NCBI GenBank assembly: GCA_002746295.2
Contig: NVWS02000115.1
Span: 1-39,064 of the forward strand
Reading direction: 5' to 3'
Length of the DNA: 39,064 bases
Source: Zetaproteobacteria bacterium
GTDB taxonomy: Bacteria; Pseudomonadota; Zetaproteobacteria; Mariprofundales; Mariprofundaceae
Part shown: positions 34,868 to 39,064 of the stretch, one piece after another
Layout of the letters: every line of letters begins with the position of its first letter
Position numbering within the stretch: position 1 is the first letter of the stretch
Notes under the pieces: model-generated
Seen by the model: the letters and a program-made list of their open reading frames with translations, nothing else
What the model was told of the DNA's origin: nothing
The model's database searches: none
Made by a program: the position numbers and the translations under genes

Positions 34868-35804
34868 AAGGTGATTCCTGCATACTTTGACCTGAAGCCC
34901 AAGAAAAAGCCTGCTCTATCCGCCCAATACGGGCTTCTTCACTGGCGCTTGGTGTATGGTTCATCTGCTTAAACTGTGTAAAAATTTCATTCAAATCCTC
35001 CATGCCTTGGCGAGGATAGGGATCATAACCTGCATCCTCAAAATGAATATCACGGATATGCTCTGCCACTTGCATTTTGACCACTTTTTGGCGGTCAGCA
35101 TAAAGTTCAGGTTCGCCTTCCGCACCCATAAACACCAATGAACGTGGTTGTTTTAAGGCGATATTGGCTTCTGCCATATAATTGGCATACGGCGTATGAA
35201 AAAAACCATTCAACTGACCTTCACATTGCATGGGGTTGAGTAAACGAGCGACCGTATTGGCAAATGAGCGCACGCCCAAACGTGGTCGCAATTGATAGAT
35301 GCGATATAAATCAGGAGATATATCGCTTAAATCCATATACACCATACCATCTTGCTGCATGATATTTTGTGCATCTTGCAAGCTATGAACGCGAGCAACG
35401 CCTTCTTTTTCCAAAATATCCCATGCACTGATGCGTCCTTCAATGGATGCCACGCCGTGAATAAAGATGGGAACACCAGCATCACGCATACGCAACGCAG
35501 CCACAAGATAGGCATGCGCAGCACGGCGTTTGCCTGCATAACAGGGTAAATCAACCGAACCTTGGGGTGCGTGATAGGCATCAAAATCTTGAATATGTTG
35601 CCGAGATGCTTCAATAAACCCTGTGAGTTCTTGTGATGTTTCACCCTTCATACGTTGGGCAATCAAAAATGCGCCCAGTTGCAATAAATCAGCTTCGGGG
35701 TTTAAAAGTGCTGAAAAAACAGTGCGTGCATCATCTTGGCTTAAATGTTCCGAACCATGCTTGCCGCGTGCCACTTGCTTAATCCACGGTGCTAAATCAG
35801 GCAT
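34860..35804 (-). CDS. ybiB: YbiB/TrpD2-type anthranilate phosphoribosyltransferase-like protein
   Basis: This 314-residue protein has the glycosyltransferase family 3 fold of TrpD: an N-terminal helical domain with LLQLGAFLIAQRMKGET and a central part with FIHGV and RPRLGVRSFANTVARLLNP. It lacks the PRPP-binding GTGGD motif of true TrpD, having VDLPCYAGKRR in that region, so tryptophan synthesis is unlikely. E. coli YbiB binds single-stranded nucleic acid and is SOS-linked. The ATG at 35804 with AAGGAA 5 nt upstream overlaps the cvfB stop as TAATG. Confidence 0.88.
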   Translation of the reverse strand: MPDLAPWIKQVARGKHGSEHLSQDDARTVFSALLNPEADLLQLGAFLIAQRMKGETSQELTGFIEASRQHIQDFDAYHAPQGSVDLPCYAGKRRAAHAYLVAALRMRDAGVPIFIHGVASIEGRISAWDILEKEGVARVHSLQDAQNIMQQDGMVYMDLSDISPDLYRIYQLRPRLGVRSFANTVARLLNPMQCEGQLNGFFHTPYANYMAEANIALKQPRSLVFMGAEGEPELYADRQKVVKMQVAEHIRDIHFEDAGYDPYPRQGMEDLNEIFTQFKQMNHTPSASEEARIGRIEQAFSWASGQSMQESPYA

Positions 35805-36649
35805 TATTTTCCTTCCCAAATATTATGAAGGTGAATGCCATCCGATGCAATACGAATCATTTTGGCTTTATATAAACTACCGATGCCTTTTTTGAATAAG
35901 CCTTTGCTCATGGAGAAGACACGTAAAATATCCTCTGGCGAACTTTTATCATGGTAAGGCATGAATCCATCATGTTTACGCAATGATTTTAGAATGGCTT
36001 GTGCTGTAGTATCAAGTTTTTCACGGGTATCGACATGCAAACAAACATCAATTTTTCCATCATCACGGATGTTTTTGATATAACCCTTGAAATGCTCACC
36101 GCGTTTAAGCGAGCGGCTGGCATCGTGTTCATGCAATAAACCCCAATGGGTGTGATTGATAATCACTTTATAGCCCAAGTCTGTTTTGTTGGCGTTGAGT
36201 AAGTTCACTGCGTCACCCGCTTTAAAATCCTCATCACTATCTTGGAATAAAAAACGATCCAGTTTGGCCGAAGCAGCGATGCGCCCACTTTGGTCATCCA
36301 TATAAAGATAAACAACGTAAGACTTTCCTTCTTCCATGGGTGGTTTTTGTTGATTAAAGGGAACGAGTAAATCTTTCATCAAACCCCAATTCAGAAAAGC
36401 GCCTGCACTGTTGGTGGCAATACATTTCAAATAGGCACATTCACCCACTTTGGCATAGGGTGTTTCTGTGGTGGCAATGACGCGATCTTCCGAATCATGG
36501 TATAAAAACACATCCAGTTTTTCGCCAACTTTACAGTCTTCTGGAACATAACGTATCGGTAACAGCACTTCACCCAAAGTGCCTCCATCCAAATAGATAC
36601 CAAAATCGACTTCTTTTAATACGGTCAATGTATTCATTTTTCCAATCAT
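35804..36649 (-). CDS. cvfB: CvfB-like S1 RNA-binding protein
   Basis: This 281-residue protein resembles CvfB/YitL: N-terminal S1-like beta barrels with VDFGIYLDGGTLGEVLLP and GAFLNWGLMKDLLVPF, a third S1 unit with GYIKNIRDDGKIDVCL, then a C-terminal winged helix (FSMSKGLFKKGIGSLYKAKMI). Such proteins bind RNA and affect virulence regulators in Gram-positives; the proteobacterial role is unclear. GAGG with a 5-nt spacer supports the ATG at 36649. It heads the ybiB-mazG-DUF3467 run. Confidence 0.88.
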   Translation of the reverse strand: MIGKMNTLTVLKEVDFGIYLDGGTLGEVLLPIRYVPEDCKVGEKLDVFLYHDSEDRVIATTETPYAKVGECAYLKCIATNSAGAFLNWGLMKDLLVPFNQQKPPMEEGKSYVVYLYMDDQSGRIAASAKLDRFLFQDSDEDFKAGDAVNLLNANKTDLGYKVIINHTHWGLLHEHDASRSLKRGEHFKGYIKNIRDDGKIDVCLHVDTREKLDTTAQAILKSLRKHDGFMPYHDKSSPEDILRVFSMSKGLFKKGIGSLYKAKMIRIASDGIHLHNIWEGK

Positions 36650-36669
36650 ATTCACCTCTAGCCCTAAGC

Positions 36670-36697
36670 AAAAAAGGCGTAGCCGAAGCTGCGCCTT
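36670..36697 (-). terminator. Rho-independent terminator of amtB
   Basis: On the minus strand AAGGCGCAGC, tetraloop TTCG and GCTACGCCTT form a 10-bp stem with one mismatch, followed by TTTT. It starts 24 nt after the amtB stop and just before the cvfB start. Confidence 0.9.
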
Positions 36698-36720
36698 GTT
36701 TAAATGTATCGAAATAACCT

Positions 36721-37914
36721 TTATGAGCCCATATCTTCTTCAGGGTTTGCACTGATATGGTGAACCGCCAAGTCAGCGCCCATAAACTCATCTTCTTCTG
36801 AAAGCCGAATGCCTATGGTGGTTTTGATGATACCATAAACGATAAAACCGCCGACAATAGCAATACTCACACCGACCAAGGTTCCAATCAGTTGTGACAT
36901 AAATGTCACACCACCTGCACCACCCAAAGCAGTCGAGCCAAAAATACCCGCAGCAATACCGCCCCAAGCACCACACACCCCGTGCAATGGAATCACACCC
37001 AATACATCATCCAATTTCAGTCTACTTTGGATAAATTCAAAACCCCAAACAAAGACAGTACCCGCTACCATGCCAATCACCATCGCGCCCATAGGGTGAA
37101 CAAGATCAGAGCCTGCACAAATCGCCACCAAACCTGCCAATGCACCATTGTGAACAAAACCAGGGTCATTTTTACCCACCACCAAGGCTGCAAGTAAACC
37201 GCCAACCATGGCAAGCAATGAATTGATGGCAACCAAACCCGATGCGCCGTCAACAGTACCTGCACTCATCACATTAAAGCCAAACCATCCCACGCACAAA
37301 ACCCAAGATCCTAAGGCTAAGAATGGAATATTGGAGGGTAAAATCGCTTTCATTTTACCTTCTTTACTGTAACGCCCCAAACGTGCGCCGAGTAATGTCA
37401 CAGCTCCCAAAGCTAAAAAACCACCCATGGCATGAACCACGACTGAGCCTGCAAAATCATGAAATTCTGCACCAAAATTCTCATGTAACCATGCTTGAAA
37501 ACCAAAATGACCATTCCAAATCATGCCTTCATAGAAGGGGTAAATGAAAGCGACCAATAGAACAGTCGCCAAGGCATTGGGCCAAAAGCGAACACGTTCG
37601 GTAATACCACCTGAAATAATCGCAGGAATCGCTGCGGCAAAGGTTAATAAGAAAAAGAAATGTACCATTTCATAACCATTGGGCTTGCCGCCCATCATAT
37701 TTAACTCTGAAACAGGTGCGAAAAAGTTAATCCCATAAGCCACAGCAAAACCGATGAAGAAATAAGCCAAAGTTGAAAACCCAAAATCAGTAATGACGCG
37801 GGTTAACGCATTGACCTGATTCTTTTTACGTACTGTACCCACTTCTAAAAATGCAAAACCAGCATGCATTGCTAGCACCATGGCTGCACCCATGGTAAGA
37901 AAAAAAACGTCCAT
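36721..37914 (-). CDS. amtB: Ammonium transporter
   Basis: AmtB is a trimeric inner-membrane ammonium channel. The 397 residues span about eleven helices. The conserved aspartate D153 in DFAGS and the twin pore histidines H161 (VVVH) and H311 (HGVCGAWGG) are present. The N-terminal signal peptide of E. coli AmtB is absent, so the mature chain starts at the first helix. GGGAG lies 6 nt before the ATG. It follows glnK on the same strand but 262 bp away, with repeat copy D between. The C-terminal tail that binds GlnK is present. Confidence 0.96.
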   Translation of the reverse strand: MDVFFLTMGAAMVLAMHAGFAFLEVGTVRKKNQVNALTRVITDFGFSTLAYFFIGFAVAYGINFFAPVSELNMMGGKPNGYEMVHFFFLLTFAAAIPAIISGGITERVRFWPNALATVLLVAFIYPFYEGMIWNGHFGFQAWLHENFGAEFHDFAGSVVVHAMGGFLALGAVTLLGARLGRYSKEGKMKAILPSNIPFLALGSWVLCVGWFGFNVMSAGTVDGASGLVAINSLLAMVGGLLAALVVGKNDPGFVHNGALAGLVAICAGSDLVHPMGAMVIGMVAGTVFVWGFEFIQSRLKLDDVLGVIPLHGVCGAWGGIAAGIFGSTALGGAGGVTFMSQLIGTLVGVSIAIVGGFIVYGIIKTTIGIRLSEEDEFMGADLAVHHISANPEEDMGS

Positions 37915-38002
37915 CTAAAACTCCCTTAAATTTTTGATGATAGCATCCAATGTTGTTATAGTGCTTTAAGTATGAAACGACCCTTTCGTTCATCAACCGA
38001 AT

Positions 38003-38084
38003 CGTCACCCCCCGAATGTTTGTGTCGGGGGTTTTGTTGGAGGATCTATAGATAGATTTCCGATAAAAAATTTCGGGAATGACG
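38003..38084. repeat. Two-hairpin intergenic repeat, copy D
   Basis: This copy has the same orientation as copy B, beginning CGTCACCCCCCGAATG and ending TTTCGGGAATGACG. It is 82 bp, longer by a duplicated spacer near 38030-38055. CCCCCGA (38009-38015) pairs with TCGGGGG (38025-38031). It sits in the 262-bp gap between glnK and amtB, where no promoter could be recognised. Confidence 0.8.
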
Positions 38085-38176
38085 AACTAAGAGGTAGCTT
38101 TATACGAGTAATGACTATATTGAAAAACCTTTGAAAAAGAAAAAAAATACCATTTTAATAACTTAAACAACTATAA

Positions 38177-38575
<399 letters not shown>

Positions 38576-38581
38576 CTAAAA

Positions 38582-39064
38582 TTACCCCGTGCTTAAATGG
38601 TCTAGAAGGGATGGGTGAAGTCGGGCAGGCGCGGCAACAATGGCACTACTCAAGCCTTGTTTTGAGAAAGGTGGCATGCCTGCAAAGTCAGTGACCACAC
38701 AGCCTGCTTCTTCTGCCAGTAAAATGCCTGCTGCATAATCCCATAATTTTTCACGACCATGCACAATAAATTGCCCTCTACCTGCGGCAAGCCATGCCCA
38801 TTCAAGGGCGCAAGTACCAAGATTGCGTTGACTGCGGTAAATTTTTTGTGTTGCAAAAGTGCTCGCAAGATGAGGCGGTAGGCGTTTGAAATCTAAGAAA
38901 CCAACAGATTCAGCCAGCCCTTTGTCCATCACGGATGATATTCTTTGATCGTTGCATGAAAGACCTTGACCACGTATGGCTGTAAATATTTCTTTGCGAA
39001 TCGGATCGTAAATACATGCCAATATTGGTTTTCCTGCTTGAATCAACGCCACTGAAATCGAAAA
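38582..39064 (-). CDS. Inositol monophosphatase-family protein, 3' part only
   Basis: The frame runs off the right edge of the window and remains open, so only the C-terminal 160 residues are seen. The family motif WDYAAGILLAEEAG with its metal-binding Asp is present, as are the preceding IxxQGLSCN-like loop and the GTCALEWAWLAAGR segment (helix before the motif). SuhB, CysQ or another member is possible: the GMPPF and TDFAGM segments fit the general family. The N-terminal metal motif lies outside. It ends 64 bp before the glnK start. Confidence 0.8.
   Translation of the reverse strand, partial: FSISVALIQAGKPILACIYDPIRKEIFTAIRGQGLSCNDQRISSVMDKGLAESVGFLDFKRLPPHLASTFATQKIYRSQRNLGTCALEWAWLAAGRGQFIVHGREKLWDYAAGILLAEEAGCVVTDFAGMPPFSKQGLSSAIVAAPARLHPSLLDHLSTG

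Noticed and set aside
18-38084. CRISPR array from the repeated 68-bp units
   Set aside because: The copies are dispersed, in both orientations and far apart, with no regular spacers or cas genes.

Overview
The window is an ordinary, gene-dense stretch of a proteobacterial chromosome of moderate-to-low GC. Support comes from a YajD-type HNH protein, the tmk-holB pair, glnK with amtB, grpE-dnaK-dnaJ, and short intergenic gaps with strong Shine-Dalgarno sequences. The genus cannot be fixed from sequence alone; a gamma- or zetaproteobacterium is a guess. There is one tRNA (Ala-GGC), no rRNA, no CRISPR array, no prophage and no transposase gene.

Layout. Positions 158-9303 (minus): mgtE, then a promoter and the run grpE-dnaK-dnaJ-dapB-SpoIIE/PP2C phosphatase-fumC. 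Positions 9517-12522 (minus): birA (catalytic domain only), nadC, an unassigned membrane protein and a DUF457 membrane hydrolase. Positions 12671-24884 (plus): a dicarboxylate/amino-acid symporter, tRNA-Ala, a large hybrid histidine kinase, yajD, two oligopeptide-type ABC ATPases with no permease, a small lipoprotein, a DUF262/DUF1524 predicted nuclease, a TauE/SafE exporter and a YoaA-type helicase. uvrC (minus) converges on the helicase. Positions 27035-33330 (plus): two tandem roadblock/LC7 genes, tmk-holB, a small outer-membrane protein and glycogen phosphorylase. Positions 33768-39064 (minus): an inositol-monophosphatase-family gene cut by the window edge, glnK, amtB, then the coupled set cvfB-ybiB-mazG-DUF3467.

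How genes work together. GrpE, DnaK and DnaJ form one chaperone cycle, and overlapping stop/start codons tie dnaJ to dapB and the phosphatase to fumC. GlnK and AmtB form the usual ammonium-sensing and uptake pair. Tmk and HolB serve DNA synthesis. UvrC and the YoaA-type helicase serve DNA repair. The ABC ATPases would need permease partners from elsewhere. The DUF262/DUF1524 gene is the only defence candidate, and it stands alone.

The most informative non-coding signals are mobile or repetitive. A 283-bp non-autonomous element (33326-33608) has 15-bp perfect terminal inverted repeats and a 6-bp target duplication. It sits on the stop codon of glycogen phosphorylase and supplies a replacement stop. 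A second family of about 68 bp with two hairpins has four copies and one half-copy between genes. One copy separates the second roadblock gene from its terminator, and another separates glnK from amtB. No complete, clearly new multi-gene system is visible; the strongest novelty is this repeat biology and the duplicated roadblock unit.
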